Part shown: positions 7,036 to 16,976 of the stretch, in pieces
How the letters are laid out: every line of letters begins with the position of its first letter
Position numbering within the stretch: position 1 is the stretch's first letter
Made by a program: the position numbers and the translations under genes
Origin: UMGS1491 sp944380925
Lineage (GTDB): Bacteria; Bacillota; Clostridia; Oscillospirales; Acutalibacteraceae
Reading direction: 5' to 3'
Length of the DNA stretch: 64,000 nt
NCBI GenBank assembly: GCA_944380925.1
Contig: CALWJD010000002.1
Location: 62,001-126,000 of the forward strand
Notes under the pieces: generated by a model
Database searches by the model: none
What the model was told of the DNA's origin: nothing
The model's input: only the letters and a program-made list of their open reading frames with translations

Positions 7036-9111
7036 TTAGTCTTTCTTTCTATCGGCAATAATCTTTTCAGAAACCGACTTCGGAACTTCTGCATAGTGGC
7101 TTGGTTCCATGATATATTGACCTCTTCCTTGAGTCCTTGAACGCATATCGGTTGCGTATCCGAACATTTCGGAAAGCGGAACCATTGCATTAATTCTTTG
7201 AGCTCCGGAAATTGCCTCCATACCTTGGATTGTACCACGGCGAGAGTTTACGTCGCCGATAATATCTCCCATGTATTCTTCAGGAACTATTACGGTAACT
7301 TTCATAATTGGTTCCAAAAGCACGGGATCGGCTTGTTTCATGGCTGATTTAAACGCCATGGAACCGGCAATCTTAAATGCCATTTCTGAGGAGTCGACTT
7401 CATGATATGAACCATCATAAAGTGTAACTTTTACGTCAACAACATTATATCCCGCCAAAACACCCGAAAGCATTGCGCCTTGGATACCGTTATCAACCGC
7501 AGGAATATACTCTTTCGGAATAGCTCCTCCAACGATTTCGTTGATAAACTCATAACCTTTGGTTGGGTTTGGTTCAACTCTGATTTTAACATGACCATAT
7601 TGACCACGTCCACCGGACTGCCTTGCGTATTTTTCTTCAACATCCGCTGATTTACGAATTGTTTCTTTATACGCAACTTGCGGCTTACCGACGTTTGCTT
7701 CAACTTTAAATTCACGAAGCAATCTATCAACTATGATTTCCAAGTGAAGTTCGCCCATTCCTGCGATTATGGTTTGCCCGGTTTCTTCATCGGTATAGGC
7801 TTTAAATGTTGGATCTTCTTCAGCAAGCTTTGCAAGAGCAAGACCCATTTTTTCTTGACCTGCTTTTGTTTTTGGTTCAATTGCAACCCTGATAACCGGG
7901 TCAGGAAATTCCATAGATTCAAGAATTACGGGATGCTTTTCATCACAAAGCGTATCACCTGTGGTGGTGTTTTTAAGCCCTACCGCAGCAGCGATATCTC
8001 CTGCGTAAACTTTTTCTATATCTTGCCTATGGTTTGAATGCATTTGTAAAATTCTTCCCATTCTCTCGTTGTTGTCTTTTGTAGAGTTATAAACAGTCGA
8101 ACCGGCTTCGATTGTACCTGAGTAAACTCTAAAGAAACAAAGTTTTCCGACAAACGGGTCCGTTGCAATCTTAAATGCCAATGCCGAGAATGGTTCTTCA
8201 TCCGATGACGGACGTTCAACTTCTTCTTCGGTATCGGGATTTACACCCTTAATTGCGGGAACATCTTTAGGAGAAGGCATATAATCAACTATTGCATCAA
8301 GCAATTTTTGAACACCTTTATTCCTATAAGAAGTTCCGCAAGTTACGGGAACCATAGTGTTATTTATTGTGGCCTTTCTGATGCACTTTTTCATTTCCTC
8401 GATGGTAATTTCTTCACCTTCAAGGTATTTTTCCATTACATCATCATCGGCTTCTGCGATATGTTCGAGCATGTCGGCATGATATTTTTCTGCCAATTCC
8501 TTCATGTCTTCCGGAATTTCTTCAACTCTGATATCTTTTCCAAGATCATCATAGTAAACGTAAGCTTTCATTTCGACCAAGTCGATAATTCCTTTGAATG
8601 TATCTTCGGAACCTATCGGCAACTGAATCGGGACAGCATTACAATTAAGACGCTCTTTCATCATTTTTACAACATTGTAAAAATCTGCGCCCATTATATC
8701 CATTTTGTTAACATAGGCCATTCTCGGGACGCCATACCTGTCAGCCTGACGCCAAACAGTTTCGGACTGAGGTTCAACGCCGCCTTTTGCACAAAGAACA
8801 GTTACAGAACCATCAAGAACTCTGAGCGAACGCTCCACTTCAACAGTAAAATCCACGTGGCCTGGAGTATCGATTATATTAATACGGTGATCTTTCCAGA
8901 AACAAGTCGTAGCTGCAGAAGTAATTGTAATACCGCGTTCTTGCTCTTGAACCATCCAGTCCATCGTTGCGGCGCCATCGTGCGTTTCGCCGATTTTATG
9001 GTTAATTCCCGTATAAAAAAGTATACGTTCTGTGGTGGTTGTCTTTCCCGCATCAATGTGAGCCATTATTCCTATGTTACGAGTCATCTCTAATGATACT
9101 TTTCTTGGCAT
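7036..9111 (-). CDS. fusA: Translation elongation factor G
   Basis: This 691-residue protein is EF-G, the GTPase that drives ribosomal translocation and, with RRF, ribosome recycling. Seen: AHIDAGKTTTTERIL near residue 17, DTPGHVDFT near 81, NKMD near 135, and the C-terminal domains IV and V with GGRGQYGHVKIRVEP and the EPIMKVTVIVPEEYMGDIIG segment. Length and domain order are normal. It starts at ATG 9111 behind AAGGAGG and lies between rpsG and the small leader-peptide gene. Confidence 0.98.
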   Translation of the reverse strand: MPRKVSLEMTRNIGIMAHIDAGKTTTTERILFYTGINHKIGETHDGAATMDWMVQEQERGITITSAATTCFWKDHRINIIDTPGHVDFTVEVERSLRVLDGSVTVLCAKGGVEPQSETVWRQADRYGVPRMAYVNKMDIMGADFYNVVKMMKERLNCNAVPIQLPIGSEDTFKGIIDLVEMKAYVYYDDLGKDIRVEEIPEDMKELAEKYHADMLEHIAEADDDVMEKYLEGEEITIEEMKKCIRKATINNTMVPVTCGTSYRNKGVQKLLDAIVDYMPSPKDVPAIKGVNPDTEEEVERPSSDEEPFSALAFKIATDPFVGKLCFFRVYSGTIEAGSTVYNSTKDNNERMGRILQMHSNHRQDIEKVYAGDIAAAVGLKNTTTGDTLCDEKHPVILESMEFPDPVIRVAIEPKTKAGQEKMGLALAKLAEEDPTFKAYTDEETGQTIIAGMGELHLEIIVDRLLREFKVEANVGKPQVAYKETIRKSADVEEKYARQSGGRGQYGHVKIRVEPNPTKGYEFINEIVGGAIPKEYIPAVDNGIQGAMLSGVLAGYNVVDVKVTLYDGSYHEVDSSEMAFKIAGSMAFKSAMKQADPVLLEPIMKVTVIVPEEYMGDIIGDVNSRRGTIQGMEAISGAQRINAMVPLSEMFGYATDMRSRTQGRGQYIMEPSHYAEVPKSVSEKIIADRKKD

Positions 9112-9211
9112 AATTATCCTCCTTTTCTAAATTATTTTTACAAAATTACATTAAAAAATACATTTTAAAAACGTAGCATACGCAAACAATACAAATTTGC
9201 AATCGTAGCGA

Positions 9212-9682
9212 TTACCATCTGTAATGCGCAAACGCTTTGTTGGCTTCTGCCATTTTGTGAGTATCCTCACGCTTTTTAACAGCTGCGCCGGAACCATTGA
9301 TAGCATCCAAAATCTCAGCTGATAATCTTTCAACCATGGTTTTTTCGGAACGGAGTCTTGAATAGCCCGTAAGCCATCTTAAACCCAAGGTTTGCCTTCT
9401 GTCTGCTCTTACTTCGATCGGCACTTGATATGTTGCACCGCCGACTCTCCTTGCTTTAACTTCAAGGTTTGGCATTATGTTTTCCATTGCTTCTTCGAAA
9501 ACTTCCAAAGGCTCTCTTCCGGTTTTTTCACGTATAATATTAAACGCTCCGTAAACTATTTTTTGAGCAACTCCTCTTTTTCCATCCACCATTATGTTAT
9601 TGATAAGACGAGTTACAAGTTTAGAGTTGTAAAGTGGATCTTGTAATACGTCACGTTTTGGGACTGCACCTCTTCTTGGCAC
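9212..9682 (-). CDS. rpsG: 30S ribosomal protein S7
   Basis: This 156-residue S7 is the primary assembly protein of the 30S head and contacts mRNA and tRNA at the exit site. The start is GTG at 9682, because GGAGGG lies a few bases upstream and the product then begins with the conserved MPRRGAVPKRDVLQDPLY and has the normal bacterial length. An upstream ATG in the same frame would add 34 unrelated residues. The C-terminus KAFAHYRW is canonical. Confidence 0.97.
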   Translation of the reverse strand: MPRRGAVPKRDVLQDPLYNSKLVTRLINNIMVDGKRGVAQKIVYGAFNIIREKTGREPLEVFEEAMENIMPNLEVKARRVGGATYQVPIEVRADRRQTLGLRWLTGYSRLRSEKTMVERLSAEILDAINGSGAAVKKREDTHKMAEANKAFAHYRW

Positions 9683-9821
9683 GTGTCTTCCCTCCTTCAC
9701 AAAAATGATATCATAGGTACTCGAAAGTAATCTAGCTTCCGCCCGCCAATACAGAGGCATTTTATATGTAAAACGCTTCTGCACTGATTTAATTGCAAAG
9801 CTTTATTAAATTCTTGGGATC

Positions 9822-10250
9822 CTACTTCTTAGCTGCACCGGCTTTAGGACGTTTTGCGCCATATTTCGAACGAGCTTGCATACGTTTTGCAACACCTTGA
9901 GCATCAAGAGTACCACGAACAATGTGATAACGTACACCAGGCAAGTCCTTTACACGGCCGCCACGAATAAGAACAACGCTGTGTTCTTGCAAATTGTGTC
10001 CGATTCCGGGAATGTAGGAAGTTACTTCAAATCCGTTTGAAAGACGCACCCTGGCAATTTTTCTAAGTGCTGAGTTAGGCTTTTTCGGAGTGGCTGTTTT
10101 AACCGCTGTACAAACTCCTCTTTTTTGTGGTGAAGTTTGTTCGATTGCTTCCCTCTTCTTAGCGTTCCAACCTCTTAAGAGTGCCGGAGCTTTTGCTTTC
10201 TTTTCGTGAGTTTTTCTTCCCTTACGAACCAATTGGTTAAATGTAGGCAT
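9822..10250 (-). CDS. rpsL: 30S ribosomal protein S12
   Basis: This 142-residue S12 is the decoding-centre protein. The start is ATG 10250 (MPTFNQLVRKGR) behind GAGGTG; longer in-frame starts give unrelated sequence. The streptomycin-relevant segments TPKKPNSALRK and RGGRVKDLPGVRYH have wild-type lysines. It is the first gene of the str operon and sits directly below a perfect promoter. Confidence 0.97.
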   Translation of the reverse strand: MPTFNQLVRKGRKTHEKKAKAPALLRGWNAKKREAIEQTSPQKRGVCTAVKTATPKKPNSALRKIARVRLSNGFEVTSYIPGIGHNLQEHSVVLIRGGRVKDLPGVRYHIVRGTLDAQGVAKRMQARSKYGAKRPKAGAAKK

Positions 10251-10304
10251 ATTACACCTCCTCAATAAAATAAATCGTACATGAGAAACCCCATGCAACG
10301 ATTT

Positions 10305-10333
10305 ATTGTAACACGTTATTGGTTTTATGTCAA
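10305..10333 (-). promoter_or_regulatory. Sigma-A promoter of the rpsL-rpsG-fusA-tuf operon
   Basis: On the minus strand: TTGACA, 17 bases, TACAAT, with GTGT before the -10. It lies about 55 bases above the rpsL start and is close to consensus, as expected for a ribosomal operon. Confidence 0.85.
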
Positions 10334-10421
10334 ATTAATTTGGCTATTGTTTATTATTTTACTTTTTCGAGGCCTGTCACAAACTCCTCCATATTTTTGA
10401 CAATCTCGCTACGGGTGTCTT

Positions 10422-12119
10422 CTAGCACCCCATATCCTCTATTGAAAGTCGTGTTTTTTTATCGGCTTCATTTTGGTAAATGGTAAGCTTATCGCTTAAC
10501 CAATCAAGTTCCTTAGAAAACGATCTCACAATTACATTCCCCGCCGTACCCCTGCGAACTCTCAAACAAAAATCTACAAACTTTATTATACGCTTATCAC
10601 TAAACTTACCAAAATAAAAAAGCAAATCGCCTACCGTTCTGTCATAAAAGGTGGGAATAGCTGTCTTTAATCTGGGATAATCATTTATACTGATTTTTTC
10701 CGATTTAGAAGAGTCCACACCAGACATTGCTTGCTGAATTTTCTTTACATTACCTGAAAGGTCACGAAGTATTAACTGCAATTTGGCAACTCTCTGCATT
10801 ACAAGAGTAGATATTGAACGAATTCTACTTAAACTCCGCGATGCAGTTTCCAAGCGAAGGTGATCCAAAGTGCCTTGGATTATATCTTTGCACTGCTTCG
10901 TAGTAGTTTTTTCCGAGATTTTATTCAAATCATCGCTTATGTGTTTTAAATCTTCAATTTGCGCCTGATAAGTTTCCGGAGCCTCGCTAAGAACTAGCCA
11001 CTGCGGTAAATCTTCACCATATTTTTCGGATAAACCAATAAAAACTTTCAAAAAGTTTTCATTGTAATCACTAACCACTTTGGCTCCTTTTTCTCCTATC
11101 TCTTTGTTAGGCGAACAACCAACAAGCGTTTTTAATACTGCACTCGTTTTAGATTTTATATTCTGCATGGTACTATCGCCACTTTTGCTGGCTTTCACTA
11201 TGTCATTCCTAAGGTCATCAAACCGCAAAGAAAATACAAACGGATTGCCTTTAACATGTGAAAAGATATTTACTTCTAAAGCATTCAACACCCCTCTAAT
11301 TTCCGCCATAAAAGATTCGCGATTGATTTTTTGTGAAGCACTATACTTCTCGCCAAGAAATTTATCACGGGCAGAACTCAATTTTGCTTTGAGGTCAGCA
11401 AAAAAATTTTTTTGCCCTTCCATATCTGTCAGCAAATCGCCACGAGGCCGCCCATTATTGGATTCTAAATTTTTTCCGGCAAAAAACCTCATGTCATCAT
11501 CTTTGTTTTTAAGTTTAACATGAGCAACCGATAAAAAGTCAATAAGCCAATTGCAAACCGCCTCCAGACTAATCCCACGAGAAGACTGCTTGTAAGCAGG
11601 TACATTCTCAAAACTAATCTCCTTTTTATTTAATTGAGAAACCGATGTAGATCCTGGTCTTACGTTTAACGCTGAATTAAACAACATCTTTTCAGTAGCT
11701 TTAAGAACATCCAATTTACCCGATGCCCCAAAATCTTTTGCCACTTTCTTTAAACTTTTTTCCGCATTTTTGTTGCTCACCGCAGCAGCATTAAAAGTAG
11801 CAAACAACTTATCAACGTACGACGATAAGTTTTTATTTACCCCAGCGGCACTCTCTTTAAATTCAATCGAGCTATCTATACCTCTCATACTATCCATCAT
11901 CATATTCTTACTTTCGGTAACATCTCTTAACTCGTAAATTATCTTTACCAAAATATACACGGCTTTTTGAAGGTCGTCCATTTCTTTTGAGTTTCTTATG
12001 CCTTGCAAAAGCGCTTTCATATTTGGCAAAGAAGCCGATGAACTTAAAACATGATTGTAAGCTTTTTTATCAAACTTATTTCGACTAAGAATATTTGCTA
12101 TACTCGATAATCCCGGCAT
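10422..12119 (-). CDS. Large helical protein of unknown function
   Basis: I do not recognise this 565-residue protein. The start is ATG 12119 with AAAGGG about ten bases upstream. Seen: almost entirely helical, Lys/Ser/Asp-rich sequence without signal peptide or transmembrane segment. Amphipathic helices include LQKAVYILVKIIYELRDVTE (about 50-70), a central coiled-coil-like region around residues 375-440, and a hydrophobic-aromatic segment VGDLLFYFGKFSDKRIIKFV near residue 500. It stands alone between the str operon and the spoVD cluster, on the str strand but with its own ribosome binding site. Size, helicity and lack of a recognised catalytic motif would fit a structural or effector-like protein, but nothing here proves that. 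Confidence 0.75.
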   Translation of the reverse strand: MPGLSSIANILSRNKFDKKAYNHVLSSSASLPNMKALLQGIRNSKEMDDLQKAVYILVKIIYELRDVTESKNMMMDSMRGIDSSIEFKESAAGVNKNLSSYVDKLFATFNAAAVSNKNAEKSLKKVAKDFGASGKLDVLKATEKMLFNSALNVRPGSTSVSQLNKKEISFENVPAYKQSSRGISLEAVCNWLIDFLSVAHVKLKNKDDDMRFFAGKNLESNNGRPRGDLLTDMEGQKNFFADLKAKLSSARDKFLGEKYSASQKINRESFMAEIRGVLNALEVNIFSHVKGNPFVFSLRFDDLRNDIVKASKSGDSTMQNIKSKTSAVLKTLVGCSPNKEIGEKGAKVVSDYNENFLKVFIGLSEKYGEDLPQWLVLSEAPETYQAQIEDLKHISDDLNKISEKTTTKQCKDIIQGTLDHLRLETASRSLSRIRSISTLVMQRVAKLQLILRDLSGNVKKIQQAMSGVDSSKSEKISINDYPRLKTAIPTFYDRTVGDLLFYFGKFSDKRIIKFVDFCLRVRRGTAGNVIVRSFSKELDWLSDKLTIYQNEADKKTRLSIEDMGC

Positions 12120-12239
12120 CGTAAACCAACCCTTTCTTGACGTAAGTATTAAGCATTAATCTTGATATATTTTGAACCATTATGAGCCAAATACACAAAA
12201 ATGTCAACAGGCATTTAAAACAATATTTCTTGTACTAAC

Positions 12240-12268
12240 TTGTTTAAATTTACAATAAGTATTAAAAT
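12240..12268 (+). promoter_or_regulatory. Putative sigma-A promoter upstream of spoVD
   Basis: TTGTTT, 17 bases, TAAAAT, about 60 bases upstream of the spoVD start. The -35 is weak. A sporulation sigma factor site could exist but I could not identify one with confidence. Confidence 0.4.
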
Positions 12269-12330
12269 ATAAGCATAAAAAGTATTTTAGAAAAAAACAG
12301 GCTAACAAAGACTTATGAGGTGTGTAAATT

Positions 12331-14553
12331 TTGGCAAAAGGAACTACCGTTAGAATGTGGCGACGTTCACTTGTCGTTTTAATATTTTTAGTATTTTTCT
12401 GTTTTTCAGTTTTAGCAATAAAATTAATCGTTTTACAGTTCGGTCAAGGAGAATTCTTGCAAAAAATGGCTTCCGAGCAGCAAATGTCCGATACAAAAAT
12501 CAACGCAAGACGAGGAACTATATACGACCGAAACATGAAGCCACTCGCACAAAGCGCAACGGTTTGGACCGTTGTTTTGGAGCCCGCATACATAAACGCG
12601 GAAGAAAAAAAACAAACAATATGTTCCGGGCTTAGTGAAATATTGGATATAGAGGAAGAAAAATTAAAAGAGCTTGCAAATAAAAAATCTTGCTATACGA
12701 TCGTGAAGAAAAAAATAGACAGCGAAACCAAAGATAAGATAATCGAATTCAAAACAAAAAATAAAATCGCAAGCGGCGTAAGGCTCATAGAAGATTATAA
12801 AAGATATTACCCTTGCGGAAGTTTTGCAGCTCCTGTTCTTGGATTTACGGGAGCAGATAGCCAAGGCCTTGCGGGGATTGAAGCATATTACGATAAAATT
12901 TTAAAGGGTGAACCCGGAAGAATACTCACAGCAAAAAACGCAATCGGAACCGATATGCCTTTCGACTATGAACAAATGATCGATGCCAAGCCCGGAAGCA
13001 GCCTGAAGCTTTGTATAGACGAAAACATTCAACGATTTATGGAAAAAAACCTCGAAGAAGGCGTTAGAAACAACAAAGTAAAAAATCGAGCCGCGGCAAT
13101 TGCGATGGACGTCAAAACCGGAGAAATTTTGGGAATGGCGGTAAAAGGCGATTTTGACCCAAACGAGCCGTTTAAAATTGCGGATCCCGAAGAAGAAGCT
13201 AGGATAAACGCATTGCCCGAAGAAGAAAAATCAAAAGCCAAAAACGAAGCACTGAGCAGGCAATGGCGCAACAAAGCCGTAAGTGACACGTACTACCCCG
13301 GTTCGGTTTTTAAAATGATCACAGCTTCCATGGGAATAGAAACAGACGTTGTAAACGAGGGGTCGACATTTAACTGTACCGGTGCAATTATACCATGTGA
13401 CGGCGCACAACCTATTAAATGCCATAAACGCAGCGGACACGGCTCTCAAAACTTCGTTGAAGCGCTTTGCCATTCTTGTAACCCGGCATTTATAACAATT
13501 GGGCTAAGAGTGGGAGCCGAACATTTCTTCAATTTTTATAAAGCATTTGGATTTCACGATAAAACTAATATAGATTTACCCGGGGAATCGGGAGATATAT
13601 TTTTTAGCCAAAACGGAAAAATGTCCCAAACGGACCTTGCGGTTGCTTCGATGGGTCAAAACTTTGGTATAACTCCTATACAAATGGTGACGGCGGCAGC
13701 AGCAATAGCAAACGGCGGAAAAATAGTTCAGCCGCATGTGGTAAAAGAAATACTTGACGAAGATGGTAACATAGTAAAAGCAGTAGAACCTATAATCAAA
13801 CGCCGAGCAATATCAGAAAAAACAGCCAAACGAGTAACAGCCATGATGCTGGAAAATGCAACGCACGGTTCAGGGAAAAATGCATATGTTGCAGGATACA
13901 GAGTTGCGGGTAAAACGGGAACTTCCGAAAAAATCGGGCTTAGCACTGTTGGGCAAAAGGATTATATATCTTCTTTTTGCGGCTTTGCGCCGGCAGATAA
14001 TCCAAAAATTGCCATGCTTGTATTTTTTGATACTCCAACGGGCGACCTTTACTACGGAAGCGCAGTCGCGGCGCCGATTTTTGCCAAAGCAATGCAAGAC
14101 ATACTCCCATACATGGGAATAGAAAAAATATACAGCGAAGAAGAGCTAAAAAAATTGGATCTAAAAGTTCCGGAATTAATCGGAAAACCCATTGGGGAAG
14201 CCAAAAGCATTGCAATGGGCGAAGCTTTAAATCCCATAGTTGTAGGGGGTGGCAGTACCGTTATCTCGCAACTTCCGGAGCCCTCGGGTCAGGTGCCTCA
14301 AGGCGGCACGATAGTGCTTTACACAGATCAAGAAAGCAAAAACCAAACCATAAAAGTGCCGAAACTTACGGGCCTTAGCGTGTTTGAAGCAAACAAATCC
14401 GCACTTGCCGCCAAACTCAATATTAAAATGGCAGGAAACGATTTAACCGCTGCGGGAGTTATTTCAGCAACCCAAAGCATTCCGGAAGGCACAGAAGTTC
14501 CGCCGGGAACGGTAATTACAGTAAGGTTTATCCATAAAGACAGGGCAACCTAG
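12331..14553 (+). CDS. spoVD: Penicillin-binding protein 2B/SpoVD-type transpeptidase with PASTA domains
   Basis: This 740-residue class B penicillin-binding protein cross-links peptidoglycan, with the SpoVD type serving spore cortex synthesis. Seen: one N-terminal membrane anchor (about 13-33), a dimerisation domain starting RRGTIYDRN, and the transpeptidase with YPGSVFKM (active-site Ser-x-x-Lys), SCN and KTGT motifs. Two C-terminal PASTA-like repeats begin KVPELIGKPIGEA and KVPKLTGLSVFEA. The start is TTG 12331 with GAGGTG upstream; ATG 12355 is an alternative. The next genes are mraY and an ftsW/spoVE gene, the normal partners. Two PASTA domains leave vegetative PBP2B as an alternative name. 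Confidence 0.9.
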   Translation: MAKGTTVRMWRRSLVVLIFLVFFCFSVLAIKLIVLQFGQGEFLQKMASEQQMSDTKINARRGTIYDRNMKPLAQSATVWTVVLEPAYINAEEKKQTICSGLSEILDIEEEKLKELANKKSCYTIVKKKIDSETKDKIIEFKTKNKIASGVRLIEDYKRYYPCGSFAAPVLGFTGADSQGLAGIEAYYDKILKGEPGRILTAKNAIGTDMPFDYEQMIDAKPGSSLKLCIDENIQRFMEKNLEEGVRNNKVKNRAAAIAMDVKTGEILGMAVKGDFDPNEPFKIADPEEEARINALPEEEKSKAKNEALSRQWRNKAVSDTYYPGSVFKMITASMGIETDVVNEGSTFNCTGAIIPCDGAQPIKCHKRSGHGSQNFVEALCHSCNPAFITIGLRVGAEHFFNFYKAFGFHDKTNIDLPGESGDIFFSQNGKMSQTDLAVASMGQNFGITPIQMVTAAAAIANGGKIVQPHVVKEILDEDGNIVKAVEPIIKRRAISEKTAKRVTAMMLENATHGSGKNAYVAGYRVAGKTGTSEKIGLSTVGQKDYISSFCGFAPADNPKIAMLVFFDTPTGDLYYGSAVAAPIFAKAMQDILPYMGIEKIYSEEELKKLDLKVPELIGKPIGEAKSIAMGEALNPIVVGGGSTVISQLPEPSGQVPQGGTIVLYTDQESKNQTIKVPKLTGLSVFEANKSALAAKLNIKMAGNDLTAAGVISATQSIPEGTEVPPGTVITVRFIHKDRAT

Positions 14554-14601
14554 CAATTTTTAAGTATATACGGGCAACATAATGTTACGGAGGTTAAAAA
14601 T

Positions 14602-15645
14602 ATGAACGCTTACAGCATTGCGGCTATATCTTCAATTTTGATTTCATTTTTGGTTACGGTAATTTTGGGTAAAGTATTAATCCCATTTATCAAGCGCCTA
14701 AAGTACGGGCAAAAAATATTGGAAATAGGCCCTTCTTGGCATAAAAGCAAGGAAGGCACACCTACCATGGGCGGCATAATGTTCATCGTGGGAATAACCG
14801 TTGCAACTTTAATATCTATACCGCTTTACTACAAAATCTCGGCATACATGGGCGTAGGAGCCTACGAAACGCCTCTTATGATGACGAAAATTTTTGCCGG
14901 GCTCGGCATGGCGATTGCCTGCGGACTTATAGGAATGATTGACGACATGGTAAAAATAAGGCACAAAGAAAACGCAGGACTTACGCCAAAACAAAAGTTA
15001 ATTCTACAGTTTTCGGTTGTTGGGTTTTATTTTCTTTGCATATATACAGTCAACAAGCTGTGCGGTGGATACACTTTAACCACAGTAAACATACCATTTT
15101 GGGGGAATTGGGATTTATTAATATTCTATTGGCCGATAATAGCCGTTATTATGGTAGGAATAATAAACGCTGCAAATTTATCCGATGGTATAGACGGTCT
15201 TGGTGGTTCGGTAGCTTTCTTTATTGCGCTGTTTTTAATGATTATCGCAGGGATTAAGGGAATGTTTGGCATGGGAATAGAAGCTTGCGCTTTAGCAGGC
15301 GGCTGTCTTGGCTTTTTATTTTGGAACGTTCACCCCGCAAAAATATTTATGGGCGATACCGGTTCTTTGTTTCTTGGCGGAATAATTTGCGCTCTTGGAA
15401 TTGGAATGGGAATCCATATTCCACTCATAATACTTTCGTTCGTATATATTTTCGAAATGTTTTCGGTTATACTACAAGTATTATATTTTAAATTTACGCA
15501 CGGAAAACGGCTTTTTAAAATGAGCCCCATACACCACCACTTCGAAATGTGTGGTTGGAAAGAATCCAAAATATGTATTGTTTTTAGCTTGGCCACCATA
15601 GTTTTGGGAACAATTTCGGCGTTACTTATAATCTATGCAATGTAA
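14602..15645 (+). CDS. mraY: Phospho-N-acetylmuramoyl-pentapeptide-transferase
   Basis: This 347-residue polytopic membrane enzyme transfers phospho-MurNAc-pentapeptide to undecaprenyl phosphate, making lipid I. Seen: about ten transmembrane helices and the family motifs GTPTMGGIMF, DDMVKI, NAANLSDGIDGLGG with the catalytic aspartates, and MSPIHHHFEMCGW. Length is normal. The start is ATG 14602 behind GGAGG. It follows spoVD directly; murE and murF, which usually lie between, are missing here. Confidence 0.97.
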   Translation: MNAYSIAAISSILISFLVTVILGKVLIPFIKRLKYGQKILEIGPSWHKSKEGTPTMGGIMFIVGITVATLISIPLYYKISAYMGVGAYETPLMMTKIFAGLGMAIACGLIGMIDDMVKIRHKENAGLTPKQKLILQFSVVGFYFLCIYTVNKLCGGYTLTTVNIPFWGNWDLLIFYWPIIAVIMVGIINAANLSDGIDGLGGSVAFFIALFLMIIAGIKGMFGMGIEACALAGGCLGFLFWNVHPAKIFMGDTGSLFLGGIICALGIGMGIHIPLIILSFVYIFEMFSVILQVLYFKFTHGKRLFKMSPIHHHFEMCGWKESKICIVFSLATIVLGTISALLIIYAM

Positions 15646-15687
15646 AAACACACCAATAATAAAATTTAAATTTCGGAAGGAGCTATT

Positions 15688-16944
15688 ATGAAAGAAACAA
15701 AAGCAAAAAAAAGGCATGGTGCTCCTTTTGGGCTTAAGAACCACTCCAAAAAGCTTTCGGAAAAAGTTAAATTTCACAGAAAAAATAATGCCCATAAAAA
15801 ATTTAATTTATTTTCAAAATTCAAAATTTTTTCTTTAAAGTCCGGAATCGATTTACCATTTTTGTTTTTAGTTCTAACAATTGTGGTAATAGGGCTTGTC
15901 ATGCTGTTTTCGGCAAGCTACCCAAGCGCATATTACCTGCACAAAGGCGATAGTTTCTACTTTATAAGAAAGCAATTGTTATTCGCTGTTGTGGGAATTA
16001 TTGCAATGCTGGCTATCTCTCGAATTGATTACAATTACTTTCACAAATGGGCAGTACCTATTTTGGGAGTATCGTTCTTTCTGCTGCTAATCGTACTTGT
16101 TATGCCTGCCAACAATGGCGTTCACAGGTGGGTGCAATTGGGCTCATCTTTTAGCTTCCAAGCTTCTGAAATAACAAAATTTGCAATAGTTGTTTCGTTT
16201 GCTCATTTTATAAATTTAAATTTTAACAGAATGGGGACTTTTAAATACGGTATTCTCCCCTATCTTATAATTCTCGGGCCAACGGTCGTTCTTCTGGCGC
16301 TCGAACCCCACATTTCTTGTACGGTAATTGTCGTGCTGCTTGCCGCAGGAATGCTATTTATTGGCGGAGTAAAACTTAAATGGTTCGGAATGGTTTTAGG
16401 CGCAATCGCTTCCGCACTTATTTATTTGGTGGTATTTACAGATAAACTAACATATGCAAACAACAGAATTTCCGGTTGGCTTGATCCATTTTCGCCAAGC
16501 GCAGGGGTTGATACTTGGCAAACACGTCAGGGGTTATACGCAATCGGTTCGGGCGGTATATGGGGATTAGGTCTTGGAAACTCACGGCAAAAATATTTAT
16601 ACCTTCCGGAACCTCAAAACGACTTTATATTCTCCGTAGTTTGTGAAGAATTGGGATTTATCGGAGCAATTATTATTTTACTCTTATTTGCCATGCTGAT
16701 TTGGCGCGGAATGATAATATCCATGAAAGCAAAAGATAAATTTGGCTCACTTTTGGGAATTGGGCTTATAGCGCAGGTAGGACTACAAGTAATTTTAAAT
16801 ATAGCGGTTGTTACAAATACAATACCAAACACGGGTATAAGCCTGCCATTTTTCAGTTACGGAGGCACATCACTTTTGATGCTACTTGCTCAAATGGGTA
16901 TAATTCTTTCTATTTCAAGAACGGCAACACTTGAAAAAGCTTAG
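15688..16944 (+). CDS. FtsW/SpoVE SEDS-family peptidoglycan glycosyltransferase
   Basis: This 418-residue SEDS protein polymerises lipid II into glycan strands with a cognate class B PBP. Seen: a basic cytoplasmic N-terminus of about 50 residues, roughly ten transmembrane helices, and the motifs GVHRWVQLG, QASEITKFA, NDFIFSVVCEELGFIGA and FFSYGGTSLL. The start is ATG 15688 behind GGAAGGAG. Its place between mraY and murG next to spoVD suggests SpoVE, but the sequence alone does not separate SpoVE from FtsW. The basic N-terminal extension is longer than in most relatives. Confidence 0.92.
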   Translation: MKETKAKKRHGAPFGLKNHSKKLSEKVKFHRKNNAHKKFNLFSKFKIFSLKSGIDLPFLFLVLTIVVIGLVMLFSASYPSAYYLHKGDSFYFIRKQLLFAVVGIIAMLAISRIDYNYFHKWAVPILGVSFFLLLIVLVMPANNGVHRWVQLGSSFSFQASEITKFAIVVSFAHFINLNFNRMGTFKYGILPYLIILGPTVVLLALEPHISCTVIVVLLAAGMLFIGGVKLKWFGMVLGAIASALIYLVVFTDKLTYANNRISGWLDPFSPSAGVDTWQTRQGLYAIGSGGIWGLGLGNSRQKYLYLPEPQNDFIFSVVCEELGFIGAIIILLLFAMLIWRGMIISMKAKDKFGSLLGIGLIAQVGLQVILNIAVVTNTIPNTGISLPFFSYGGTSLLMLLAQMGIILSISRTATLEKA

Positions 16945-16976
16945 TTTAAAAATCAAAAAGTTATGGAGGAAAATAT

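Noticed and set aside
10422..12119. Weak likeness of the C-terminal segment (LLFYFGKFSDKRIIKFVDF) to the end of formin FH2 domains
   Set aside because: The conserved GNxLN motif is absent and the helix spacing differs, so no formin call is made.
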